64,000 bases of DNA, taken from NCBI GenBank assembly GCA_034509925.1, contig CM067527.1, positions 13,384,501 to 13,448,500 of the forward strand, in the 5' to 3' direction. The notes under the pieces are model-generated. The model made no database searches. It was not told the origin of the DNA and was given only the letters and a program-made list of their open reading frames with translations. The position numbers and the translations under genes are program-made. Of the stretch, positions 24,199-36,144 are shown one piece after another; the stretch's first letter is position 1, and the number at the start of each line of letters is the position of its first letter. This stretch comes from Hirudinaria manillensis (taxonomy: Eukaryota; Annelida; Clitellata; Hirudinida; Hirudinidae).

Positions 24199-24552
24199 GT
24201 TTCAAGATCACTTAAAACATAAACTAATTAACTACTTTATTACATTACAACTACTTAACTAAATAATTATTTTTCATTCGTTCAGCACATAATGGAAGCC
24301 TTGATATTTTTCAAGCAGAATTATCCGCATCTTAAGGTGCCCAAATAATTTTCATCTCACACATATTGTTTACACTTCAAAATTTTAATTTAATTTTTTG
24401 GAATAAATAAATAAAATTTAATTTTAATTTTAATTAATTAGATAGAGTTCTTGCCTGAAGGATCGCCAGTAACGGATGACATTAATCTGAGAAGGGTTCG
24501 AGTCTTTCACGATAGCAACGGAACAATTGTCGAAACGCCATACATCTCTTGA
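23501..24552 (+). CDS. Potato-inhibitor-I (eglin-like) protease inhibitor, predicted P1 Asp
   Basis: Exons 23501-23550, 24039-24090, 24286-24336 and 24442-24552 (phases 2, 0, 0) encode 87 residues. A signal peptide (MRAVSCSIVVMLVGIA) is followed by NNWSELYGK, where Trp matches the canonical WPELVGK of the family, the helix exon HIMEALIFFKQNYPHLK and exon 4 with loop EGSPVTDDINLR, RVRV and FHDSNGTIVETP. P1 by alignment with eglin c is Asp (T-D-D), unexpected for subtilisin- or chymotrypsin-type targets. Intron 2 starts GCAAGC, a GC–AG intron. The frame fits at every junction. Its exon-4 end recurs as the orphan at 6007-6053. Confidence 0.83.
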
Positions 24553-26560
24553 ATGAAGAAGCATATATGACTGATTAATCGAAATTAATATTTTATAAAA
24601 TTAATATAATCGATTAATAATTAATATTAAACATTTTATTTAAAAAAACAACCTTGCCATTTATATTTACCAGCATCGTATAGACATTTCATAACATGAG
24701 TATTGAACGTGACAATTTTTACTGAGCTAGAAAGGTAACTTAATATCAAGCATTTAAAAGTGCAATGACACTTTAATTCTTTAATAAAGTATTTTTAATT
24801 AATAAAATTTGATATTTTGATACTTCCGACCTGAATTGGTTAATTTATTTTGATTTATTTTCCACTATTTTAACTATTAAATGAAATAGAAGCACAAATG
24901 TCCATGAATTCGAATTATTCAGGAAAATGATGATCGATTAAATGCAAATTACAAACAAAATTTTAGAGCCACAAATAAAAATGAATCCAAAAGACAGTTT
25001 TAAATTATTTAAAATTAAAGTTTCGGAATTTTTATGCGTCCACATTTCATCATCACAAAGATTTTTCATCCCTCGATTGGTACGTGGATGACCTTCATTG
25101 TAATTGGGTCGTATATAACGTGAAGTCTGTGGGTCACGAGGTCCATTGTAACTGCGTCATCTTTGGTTATAAATATCACCTAACAGGATATTATTTGACG
25201 TATAATTACTTAATTAAATAAAATAATTAATTAGTTAACCGAATTATTACATACAAATTGCTTTGTGAATTACACAAAATACAACGAAAGCTTTTCAAAT
25301 GCAATATTAAAAAATAATAAATATAATATAATAAATATAAAATAATAATAAAACTACTAACGATGACGGTAATCATAATATGTAATAGTTCTAAAAATAA
25401 CAAATATTTACAATAAAATGTTATTATTAAAAAAAAAAAAATATTGATAATAAAAAAATCATTCAGAACTACGTATATCGGTTCCAAAAATAGAAGGGGC
25501 AAGTACAAAGACACAGACAAGCGAAGTACAAATGAAGACAAAATAAAAAATACAAATAAGTTAATTATAAACACACTTCGAAATGTGGACGATTGGCTTC
25601 TAAAAACCTTCTCGCTTCGTCAACGGTCTGAAAATCATTTTAAAAAAGTACGAAATTAACGAGATTTAAAAATATAATTCACAAAAATACAAACTGTAAT
25701 TTCACGTTGAAATCTCTTTTGAGTTTCAATAACTAATTAAAACTAATTACGTGTTTATTGCGGAATTTATAATAAAAAAATTGTAATTGTAAATTTTGTA
25801 AAACATATTTTACAAATAATTCCTTTTCTCATTAATGAATAATAATTCAACTTGTAATTTATTATTCATAATAATTTGAATTAATAATTTTATATATTAT
25901 ATTTTATTCATAATAATTATATTTAACCTTTCCGAGCAGACCAGGAAAAGATTCGTAATGGTGCTCTACATATTCTTCACTGAAAAGAGACATCGTATTA
26001 GCAGTTATCACGTAAGTTTAACATTACTTTATTTGTCTTTTTTAAATTTTAATTTTTTAAATAAATTATTTTACTATTAAATGTTATCTAAAACGCATAC
26101 AAAACAAAGTATACATACAATGCCAAGACAACAACAACAACTGCAAACAAAAACGCTAAGGCCACTGATATCTTCATCATTCAAGGTGTTTACGAGCTAT
26201 CGACGGACGTCCTTTTTGTAGAATTTTCAGCGTTCAAGTCCTGACAAAGGTCAGAGCTGTAGTTTCACTTAAAAAACACTTAAAGTAGAAATTTTAAAAC
26301 TGTTTATTTAGAGTTATATCTTTAGAAAAGTCAAAGTTCGTAATATAACTCAATATTCACTAACAATACACTTCACTCGCTATTCTACTTATAAAGTTTC
26401 TATTACTTATATCTTGTATAATATAATTATTACAGTATTGTATTTTATGATTAAATAATATTCCTATTACGAGTCTTAAATTGAAGTCGCCTTAAACTTT
26501 ATGACAGAAATGTTGTTATTCATTTATCATCCATAAATGGATCAAAAAGCAATTTTTTTT
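24507..26560. repeat. Paralogous block, intact copy (matches about 6007-7560)
   Basis: Starts within exon 4 of the plus-strand inhibitor gene and spans the complete minus-strand inhibitor gene at 25066-26180. Confidence 0.8.
25066..26180 (-). CDS. Potato-inhibitor-I (eglin-like) serine protease inhibitor, predicted P1 Met
   Basis: Exons 26180-26119, 25979-25928, 25627-25577 and 25179-25066 (phases 2, 0, 0) give 92 residues. A Val-rich signal peptide starts at one of two adjacent ATG codons (26180 or 26177). SFPGLLGK, the helix exon TVDEARRFLEANRPHFE and exon 4 with loop DDAVTMDLVTH follow. The bracing pair that is RVRV elsewhere reads RLHV, so one of the two arginines that stabilise the loop in eglin c is His. 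P1 is Met. It is the intact parent-type of the pseudogene at 6674-7191. I saw no TATATAA box upstream; a TACAAAAAG element lies about 45 bases before the ATG. Confidence 0.86.
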
Positions 26561-26664
26561 CTTTTTGCTACAGAGGCACAGTTGTTGACATATCGGATGA
26601 GTTGAAAATTATCAGGAAACAAATGCAGATTCGACAATAGTTGGCATATTTTTTGTTCAGAATA

Positions 26665-26905
26665 TATAATAATAATAATAAAAATTAATAATAATAATTA
26701 TAATAATAACAACAATAATACTATATAATAATAATAATAATAATTATTATTATTATTATATAGTATAGTTATTATTATATAGTATAATCATAATGATAAT
26801 AATAATAAAAATAATTATTATTATTAATAAACATAATAATAATGATAATAATAATAAAAAAAATAAAATAATAATAAAAAATTAAATAATAATAAAAAAT
26901 TAAAT
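26665..26905. repeat. AAT/ATT low-complexity tract
   Basis: Long imperfect AAT and ATT arrays, partly self-complementary, between the minus- and plus-strand inhibitor genes. Confidence 0.9.
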
Positions 26906-27064
26906 ATAATATCAACGACAACAATAATATGCCGCAGACAAAACAGTAGACCCCAAAATCTTATTCAAATCTTTGGACTTCGTTCAACAGAGTTGTTTTA
27001 ATTTTAAACATGAAATGCTGTCTCGGAACAGAGACTCGGCAAATGAATTGAAGGAAAACAGAAG

Positions 27065-28112
27065 ATGAGAATTTATTTCGTTCTCAGTTTCTTGCTGATT
27101 TTGAGATCGTAAGTCATTCATTTTTGTAAAACTTTTACTTTAAACTAAAAAAATAAAATTAAAATTTCGAATTGATGATTTAATTGCATTAAATATTGTT
27201 CATTTAAATTTAAATGTTAAATATTTTAGCTAAATTCACTTTTATTATTAAATTTTACCTATTTAGTATTTCATGAGTCGCAATTATTTTTGGTATCAAT
27301 ATTACATAAAACTATTTTATTATGTTAAAATTAAAATGAAATATGATGGTTAAAAATATTTTACAAATCTTGCATGTATCCTTAGATGGCTCGATTATAA
27401 CTATTATTTTATGTAAACAAAGCGACAATGATAAGAATATGTTAAATCGTACCAAAATATAATTGAATTGATACAATTATTCCTCAATTTCTCAATTAAA
27501 GTTTTATTCCAGAGTACAAAATACAGACATACCGCATTGGCCTGAGTTAGTTGGACTGGTAAGCTGCTTAGTTAAGTCATAATTTATTCTCAAGCGTGTC
27601 GTAAACACTTCATTTATTTACTCTTGCTAGTCCATAACATAACCCCTCATCTTATAATTATCTTCCCTCCTCAGCATATTAATGATGTCAGCACCTTTTT
27701 CCAAAAATATCCCGACCTAGAGGTTAGGAAACTTATTTTCTTTAGATGATTTATTTTTGAATATAATTTTATAAACTTATTTCATTTATTACATAACAAG
27801 TTCTACATTACGATGTTATTGTAAAGCTCTGACTTATAATATCATTTCGCGACCTTACTCAAAAAAAAATTATAAATCAAAATAATTTTAAAAATCAATA
27901 TGGCTTGATTAATCCACGATTTATATTTATGTATTTATTAACGATTTTATTATTATTATTATTTGTTTGTAATACCCCAAAATTCAAATTGTACAATGCA
28001 GGTTTATTTCTTGCCGGTAGGATCACCAGTCACTGAGGATTACCGCTTCAATAGAGTCAGGGTTTACCACAACGATAGCGGTATTGTTGTTGAGATACCA
28101 CACGTTGGGTGA
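27065..28112 (+). CDS. Potato-inhibitor-I (eglin-like) protease inhibitor, predicted P1 Glu
   Basis: Exons 27065-27108, 27513-27558, 27675-27722 and 28002-28112 (phases 2, 0, 0) encode 82 residues. A signal peptide (MRIYFVLSFLLILRS) is followed by the textbook HWPELVGL, the helix exon HINDVSTFFQKYPDLE, and exon 4 with loop VGSPVTEDYRFN, RVRV and YHNDSGIVVEIPHVG. This is the closest copy in the window to the canonical family pattern, yet P1 is Glu. With its neighbour (P1 Asp) it forms a plus-strand pair with acidic P1. There are no cysteines in the mature domain. All splice sites are GT–AG. Confidence 0.88.
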
Positions 28113-28562
28113 TTTCAAAATGATCAACTGTTTATTGAAGATTCGACAATATTATTCGTTGACATTTGTATCTTGGCTTAGAAACTTGAGACGACCCCGT
28201 CGATATACAACATTTAATTTAAAGTATACCAATACCAATGATTTAAATATTTTAATAGAGAATAGAATATAGTTTAACAAAGAAAAGCTGTTAGAAATTA
28301 TACGTCGTTGAAACTTTTGAAATGAAACTATGTTTAACGATAAATAATCATATTTATTACAATTATCAATAAACAAAGGTTTTTTAAATTTTATTGATTT
28401 TGAAATAATTAAGCTAATAAAATATTCAATATAGTTTTATAAATTACAATTAATGATCTTTTATTAAACCACCAAAGTTACCTGCAATATATATTATTAA
28501 TACGTATTACCCATTCTGACCAAAAAACAATCAATTCTCAAAACCTAACCAAACTGTAAATT

Positions 28563-28819
28563 ATGGACATCAACGATCAGATTTCTTCTGAAGCTGTCCC
28601 TCAGTCCAGGAAATCGTAGAAGCTCAGTCTTCAGATCCAGTTGAGACTCCATCTCAACAAGAAAATCCAGAAGGAAATCCACCTGGAAAGGTAATAGGAC
28701 CAATTTGGTGCATGCGCTGTCATAAAGAGCGCGTATTTTATACTCCCGTACTAGAATGCGAATGTACCTATATTTTTTTCTATAAAAAACAGAGAACGTT
28801 ATGCGCAAATGTGGAATAA
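28563..28819 (+). pseudogene. Possible frameshifted small gene with paired cysteines, family unknown
   Basis: An ATG at 28563 opens a frame (MDINDQISSEAVPQS). About 50 bases on, a different frame continues with a Glu/Gln/Pro-rich stretch (SSDPVETPSQQENPEGNPPG) and then IWCMRCHKERVFYTP and LECEC, ending at a TAA at 28819. The two frames are offset by one base. The composition and the CxxC/CxC pairs look protein-like and differ from the surrounding AT-rich DNA. I do not recognise the family. It could be a decayed gene, a retrocopy, or chance. The open frame on the opposite strand (28545-28919) is probably its shadow. Confidence 0.3.
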
Positions 28820-29318
28820 ATATATAATCATTAACTAAAATCGTCTTTTGAATAAATGGAACTAAAAAAAATAATAAATGAATATTTACCAAAATAAATG
28901 ATTTTTGTACCTTAAGCATTACACTACGCAGTTAATTGCATTTATGTTTAACTGGAAAAATATGACGGGCTGTAAATGCTGTAAATTTTGAAATACATTA
29001 ATAAATGCAATTTATAAATGAAAAAAAAGTTATTAAATTCCTTTGTTTGAAGTAAATTTTAATATATTAAAAATCTCAAAGGAAACCACAAGATTCAAAA
29101 AGTTTGTTTTATGTTTTTTTCCATGAAGAATAAACAATATTAATGTCATAATAATCACGAATTAAGAGGTTTTTATTGTGGATTCGCGTGGTATTGAATA
29201 TAAAATAAATAAGAAGGTATTTGCAGAAGTTATCGTATTTTGTGTGCTGCAAAAATAACACGGAAAGACCTGAAGAAACAGGTTAGAGTAAAGATAAAAA
29301 TAAAGAACAAGCATCCCT

Positions 29319-29326
29319 ATAAATAC
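29319..29326 (+). promoter_or_regulatory. TATA box of the first metalloprotease gene
   Basis: TATAAATA, 30-37 bases before the ATG at 29356. Comparable boxes lie at 36100-36107 (TATATAAA) and 43791-43797 (TATAAAA) before the next two genes. The distance to the ATG implies very short 5' leaders. Confidence 0.55.
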
Positions 29327-29355
29327 ATAGAACTTTCAGTATTTCAAATCACTGC

Positions 29356-32300
29356 ATGAAGATGGTTTTAATCGGGTATATTATACTCGCAATATTTGTA
29401 GTTCATGGCAAGGCAGAAACTGTGCAACCAGAAGGTGAATACAAAGCTATTTTATCGTTTTAAATATCTGTAGAAATTTCCAAAAACATTATCTATAGAA
29501 ATCAAAATAATATGTAAACAGATATCAGCGTAAACTGGACCAACAGTACGCCATCGAATCAAGACATACACCCTTCTCTACCAGACAATGTTCTCATCAC
29601 CCTCACAATAGACAACGAAACTGCTGAACTCAACTTGACTAAAAATCAAAGAGATAACTTTGAAGATATCCCAGTGCTCATTGGAGGAAGTGGTAATGTT
29701 TCGGTGTGGCACCACAACAGAGATGAGGTTGGTTTTGAATATTTTGAATATTCATTGATCCGCTTCCATAGATTAATTCATTCATTATTCGGGTTACAAC
29801 ATTATAATATTAATGTACAGATATATGTTTCATCTTTTAAAGACAATGGGTATTATTAAAATCCATGATTAAAATTTAAAAAAAAAGGCAAAGGTCACAT
29901 ATTTTGTAATTTGAATTTTGACAGCAACTTAGCGTATACAACGACCAATCGAAGGATGCTTCATTCAGTGTGGTTCTGAAGAAGGAAAATGGGACGACCA
30001 TTACAGAATATGTAAGAAATGCTTTGTAATATTTTTTATAGAAGCGCTTTACTATATTATCCCATATTTTCTGCCTTTAAAATTTGAAGTTCAAAAATTA
30101 ATTTCTTAAAATTAATTAAAGTTTTGAATCTATTCCAGTATGGTTCTTTTGTCCACAAAGACATCAAATACACCTTATCACCAAAGATTTATCATGAAGC
30201 GTCTAACAAATCAAGCGATGTTGTTCACCAGTTCAAACTGAATGGCACTGAATACGTTGTTTTCATCGACAAAGTGAACCAAACTGTAGAAGCCGGTAAA
30301 ACCACATAGTTTCATTACATTAATGAATTTTTGGACTACAACTTTTAATTTTATAAAAACATTAATGGATTTTTTTTTAAATTTAATTTTTGCATAAAAA
30401 TCCACTTGTTTCTTTTGAAATTTTCGTAGTGGATGACGATGTTGAAGAAAGAGGAACCACATATCAGCGTGAGTTTTCAAAAATTCCTGCTCGAAAATAA
30501 TTTTTATTATAAATATAATAATGTTTAATTATAAAAGTTCTGCAACTTATAAATTAAATAATATTACCTAATCACCGTAAACTCTGCAGCTGGACCGTCT
30601 ACCACCAGCGGCCCAGTTGAAACTACAGGTAAATATAATTTTAGAGCAAAATAGTAATTTCGAAATTTTATAATCTGTGATATCTTTGTCATTTTTGTTA
30701 ATTTAATAATCGTTGCTGTTCAATACATATCTATATGCCTATATTACTGAAGCAATGTATCACATTATCTCTGGCATCTAACGTTTGCTTGAAATCAATA
30801 AATAAATTATTAAGAAATAAAATATTGAAAAGATACTGATAATAATCAAAACTAATTTTAAAGAATTTACACCATTATTGATAAATAATTCCATTTATTT
30901 ATAATTCCAGCCGAGGTTATGCAAGTAACAACTCCTAAACCTGCAGAGACATCGCTTCCAAGGGAAACCGGTTGTGAGAATAATTCCTTAAATAATGGAT
31001 TTGAAAAATAAAAATCACTGATGAATTTAAAAATTGCGTAAACATTCTGAAAATTGAAACAATTTTTTTTAAACCAAATATCTAAATGAGCACGATGAAG
31101 GGTTAGCTCAAATGATTTCTTCACTATACTTGGCTTAGGTGAAGCAGGTATTAGAAGTATACCCAATATTCAAATCCCAGATCGCCCCTTTAAGATAACT
31201 GAGTTCGGACGCAGGCAGGATTGATACCGCAACGATTCTTTTCATTATTAGAACCGCAAAGGTCTAAAAACAACTCCAGAAAAGATGTTGTAGTATTTGT
31301 TATCGTTTTAAAAGTTTAATTTCAAAAGACTATCTGAACGGATTCCTTACTGTCGGACTGACTTTGAAGAACTCTTTTTCATCTCACCAGCCCACTCGTT
31401 GTTTATCTTAAAATTGGTTGTCGGTCATATTAGAAGCCCGTTTAGGGCTGACTGACTGTAAATATAAATAATAATTAATTGATGTTAAGCGATTAGGAGG
31501 TTCTGTGAAATCATTTATTAATATTGTTATTTCCTCTTCTTCTCGGCTTTAATTACATTTTTTTTAATTTAAATTTTCAGTGAACTGTGGAAATAATTCA
31601 GTCGAAACACCAAGATCGGCAAGAAGAAAGAGAGCTACTTTGACTCAACTGCTGGTAGACGTTATGCTTATAATCGATTATTCCATGTACAACAGGTATG
31701 ATGAATGTCATTAACGCAATTTAATAATTAACGATTGATTAAGTCGGCATAATGACTATTACAATAATATATTATTACAGTAACTTTTAAAATTTTGCTA
31801 TAATTATTTTTGCAATAATCATTTTGGTTTACTCCAAAAGCTTTATCATTTTTTTTACAGATGGTACACCATGAACAACCTTGACGAGAAAAAAACGATT
31901 GAAAGAATGCGTTACTATTTGGCACACGTTATAAATGGGGTAGGATTACATAATTTGTTAAACAAATTAATTAATCCCTAAATTTAAAAGAATCAATTGA
32001 TAAAATAATTAACAAATATATTTAAAAAAAATATGTTTAGCAAATTTATTTGTATTCAGGTAAACAACGTTTATGCAACAATGGCCTCACCAAAACTCTC
32101 TGTCAGTATCGTTGAAATTTACATAGCCGTGGTAAGTTTATTTAATATACCACAATATAATGTACAATAGGCATTTTAAATATTTTATGCCAAATTTCAG
32201 TAATCTTTTTGGAGAAAAACAATTCTATTCTGATAATAAACCAGTGGTACTTCTAACCAATTTACAAATTCAACGAATACGTTTATTTCAGAAACGATAC

Positions 32301-34379
32301 ACGATGTAAATATATATACAACGATATATATACGATATTTCAGGAACCCCAGCATTCGTGGTTTTTTGAAGATCCACAAATAAAAAATCAATTGGATAAT
32401 AAAAGGGCAAACTTTGAAAAGGCTTTGGCAGAATTCCGCAAATGGGTTTTGGAACACAAGGCTGCAGATGGGGAGCAACCAAATCAGGAACGGTTTTTGC
32501 CAAACCACGACATTGCAGTTGCTTTTACTGAGTACGTTTGACGTAAGCGTTAGATATGACGATTGTTAGTCTAAAATAAAAATTTATTAATTCTACTTAA
32601 TTAATAATAAAATGCAAGAAAATGACTTTTACAGTTACAGCGAAAGTCCAACTGAAGGATTAGCATATCTCAGGACCGTCTGTGGAGACCATGCAATGGG
32701 TATTATTCACGAAAAAGGACAATTTGATACCATTACCTGTGCAGCTCATGAAATGGCACATGTGTAAGTTTTTCACATTTTAGGATCAGATTAGAAGCTT
32801 TGAGTGATTTTTATATTTTATCCAAATATCCATTCTTACTCCTACGTTTCGGATTTTATTATGGTTATTAATATATATTATGAAATCATTAGGAAATATT
32901 GTCCATACACACATTTTTCTGAACAAGGTTTGCAAATTGGCAGTTAATTTTGTCCTTTAAAATTTGGGGTTTTTTTTCAGACTCGGAAGCAAGCACGATG
33001 GGACTGGCAACAACTGCGATCCATACGATCATTACCTCATGTCTCCTGTAATGACCAACACAAAAATAGAGAACAGAGACACTCTTTCACGTTGCACCAT
33101 GCAACAGATTGTGGACAAAGCCATGGAATTGGAACGGTAGATATAAAAGATTATTTTTATTCCAACAAATTATGCAATTTGAATAACATTTAAAGTTTAT
33201 TTTACACTTTGCTTAACATAATCTTGTAATAATGTAAAAGATAATGCGGTGCTAACTTTGTCATCCATGGCTGACATGACCTTTTAGGTTTAACAAAAAT
33301 TGCATGGATGTGAGAAAAACACAAAAGAAGAAAGTAAATCTTGATAAATTACTGGATCGTCATCCAGGTGCTCGCTTTAGTGTCGATGAACAATGTCAGC
33401 TAAAATTTGGCAATTTGGATTACAAATTCTGCTCGGTTAGAAGTTTATCCACTTTATGAAGGAATGGGAATCTCTAAGTTGTGTAAACGCAGTCTCATTT
33501 TAAATTCCAAATCGTGTCTCATTAACTTTAGCAAGGTGAAGACACTGCCAAAACTATTTGCAAACAAATGAAATGTCTGAATAAAAAAGACAACAAATGC
33601 TATAATGGACATCCTTTGGCTCTCGACGGTACACCTTGCGGCAGAGGAAAATGGTGTAAAAAAGGAAAATGTGTCTCTGGTGCTCCACAACAACCAGGTA
33701 TAAAAGGTAAGTTGAAATCGATTTATCTTCATTTAACTTATTGGTATCACTACATTTAGAATCATAATAACGCATTAAAGAATGCATGGACTTGAACTTT
33801 GAAAATGATAATGTACAATATAATTATTGTATATCTGAAAATATCTGATAATTTAAATATCCCTTTAATTTCCAATATATTTAACAGGTAATTTCTTTGT
33901 TTTTCTCACAGACAAATGCACCTTTGGGGATATGAGCGATGCCTTCAAATTTAATAATGTATTAATGAACTGCAGAGACGTAGAAAGACAACCAGAATCA
34001 TGCTATAGTTTATATCAATGGTGTTGCGATACGTGCCAAAGGATTAAGGAGAAAAAAAGTAAATAAAAACAATAGATGTTTTATCAAAACTCCAAAGTGA
34101 CAGCCATATTTCTTGCTGAGTCAAAGCTATGATAATAAGCTAAGTTTGTTTTTATCTAATTTATAAAATTTAAAAAAAAAAAAAACAGATACCGGTCTGT
34201 CAGGATGTGATTACGGAGACCGAGGTATGAAGATAAGTGTCGAAGGAAGAATTCGAGGATGCGACGTGGTTTACGAAAGACCAGATGCTTGCGGTCAACC
34301 AAATATTAAAACGTACTGCTGCGACAGTTGCAAGAAAGCAACACAATCTTACGGTAGATCCAGTAGCAGGCGATATTGA
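29356..34379 (+). CDS. Secreted M12B (reprolysin) metalloprotease with two PLAC-like modules
   Basis: Seventeen exons give 689 residues: 29356-29434, 29522-29727, 29925-30011, 30139-30295, 30430-30468, 30590-30628, 30911-30973, 31581-31695, 31861-31939, 32060-32131, 32344-32531, 32635-32763, 32981-33136, 33288-33435, 33532-33706, 33912-34058, 34189-34379. Every junction keeps the frame. Order: signal peptide 1-20; glycosylation-rich prodomain; LNCG (Cys226) just before a furin-like site RSARRKR (235-241); catalytic domain with zinc motif HEMAHVLGSKHD (H413, E414, H417, H423, D424) and Met-turn YLMSP (Met438); an ADAM/ADAMTS-type cysteine-rich domain (ALDGTPCGRGKWC, GKCVSGAP); and two six-cysteine modules ending CCDTC and CCDSC. 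Relatives in ticks, spiders and ADAMTS cleave extracellular matrix or plasma proteins; the substrate here is unknown. Confidence 0.92.
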
Positions 34380-36144
34380 GGTGTCGAACTGTGTTTTTTT
34401 TATATAATTGATTAGAAATTGTCTCTTTATCCCATCAGAAAAGATGGAATATATAACAATAATAATAATAATATAATATTATTATATTTTATTATTATTA
34501 TATTATAATAATATTATTATTATTATTACTAACAATTCTTGAGAATAATAATAGGAATATAGCAATAACGAAATGCACAATTCCATAATTAATTGATGCA
34601 AAATTTATTGACTTTCACAGATTCAACATTTGTTAAGGAATTCAATGATAAATTAAGCAGAATTAATAAAAAATAATGACGTTATTGTTCAATAATTTTT
34701 GTCAAAAGAATTAAATTCTTTTATTTTATTCAGAACATCCAGACAGGATTTCTGATGATTTCAGATCTTAGATTAAAAGGGAAAAATGAATCTTTTAATT
34801 TATTGGTTCTCAATTTTATTGATGAGATAAACAAAAGTGCTTTTTGTCAATAAAGGAAAGTATGGAATCTATACTTTGATCAAGTCATTTTATTTTATTT
34901 CATTTTATTTTATATTCATAAAAAAGTATTCCAGAAACGATTCTAATGCAATTGTCCACATTAAGGATGTGAAAATATGCAAGAAGTAATATTAACCTTA
35001 ACATTCAGAGAATTTACAATTCTTCTCCAATAAGACACATAACTTCAAATACAAGTCTATTTCAATTAAATTCGTTCATTTTTTATTGTTTAAAATGAAA
35101 AATTTAAAGTTGGAGGATCGAAATATTTTTATAAATTTATTAATTAATAATTAATAAATATTTTGCAATGAAATGGAGTTAAATGTACCATAATTTGTTT
35201 TAAATATATACCGAAATATACTATTTGACTGTGATTCAAATTCATTTAGTATATTTTATTGTGAATATTTTAAAATTTTCAATTGAATAAAATCCATTCT
35301 TTATTTGTTTTGTTTGACTGTTATCAAGAAACATAAACAGTGTAAATAGAATATGAATAGTATATGATACGAAACTAAGAAGTTCAATTAAAAATCACAT
35401 AAAATAAACAAAATAATATATTTTTAAAAAATGCAAGAAGTTGAGAGTTATTTAAAAAAACAAAGATTTAAGATATCAGTAGACAGATAATACTTATCAA
35501 TATTTCTGTAACAAATTCCTTTGAGGGCAAAATCAGTTTCAGACTAGATCTCTAACTAGCCGGCAACATATACTGAAAAAAATCAATTATTTCAATAATA
35601 GAATGTTTGGCTTGTGGATTGAGCTTTAGGGCAGGAGATATTTATCCAGAGTAGGCAAACATTTTCTAAATAGGACCATAGATATTTGGACATATTTTCA
35701 TATACCTTACGCATTACTCTCCTCAGTAAATTGAATTTATGTTATACTGAAAAGATATGGTTGGTTGTAAATCCAATTTTGTTTTGAAATATTTTAATAA
35801 GTGCAGTTTATAAATGAAAGAGGTTATTAAATTCCTTTGTTTGAATTAATTTTTAACTATTGGCAATCCCAAAAGAAACCCCTTCAATTCAGCAAGTTTG
35901 TTTTATGTTTTTACCGTGAAGTATAAACACTGGCAATAATCACGAATAGGAATTTTTCGTGGTCTTGCGTGGTATTCAAAGCTAAGACAGGCAAGACGCT
36001 ATTTGGAGAAGTTATCGGATTTTGCGTGCAACAAAAAAAAAGAAAGACTTAGAAATAGCTTATGATAAAGCAATATCTTACAACAGGTATCCCTATAACT
36101 ATATAAAACTACTGAGAACTTCCGTCATTTCAAATCACTACAAA
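34380..36144. other. Spacer between metalloprotease genes 1 and 2
   Basis: No exon seen. An AAT/ATT palindromic tract lies at about 34450-34530. The last 200 bases resemble the region upstream of the first gene (29160-29356), showing the tandem duplication included the promoter. Confidence 0.6.

Noticed and set aside
28545..28919. A 124-codon open frame on the minus strand
   Set aside because: Composition and lack of motifs suggest it is antisense to the cysteine-pair stretch on the plus strand.
30973..31010. Read-through of exon 7 in the first metalloprotease gene giving ETGCENNSL
   Set aside because: A stop follows soon and the GT donor after GGTT fits the downstream exon in frame in both tandem copies.
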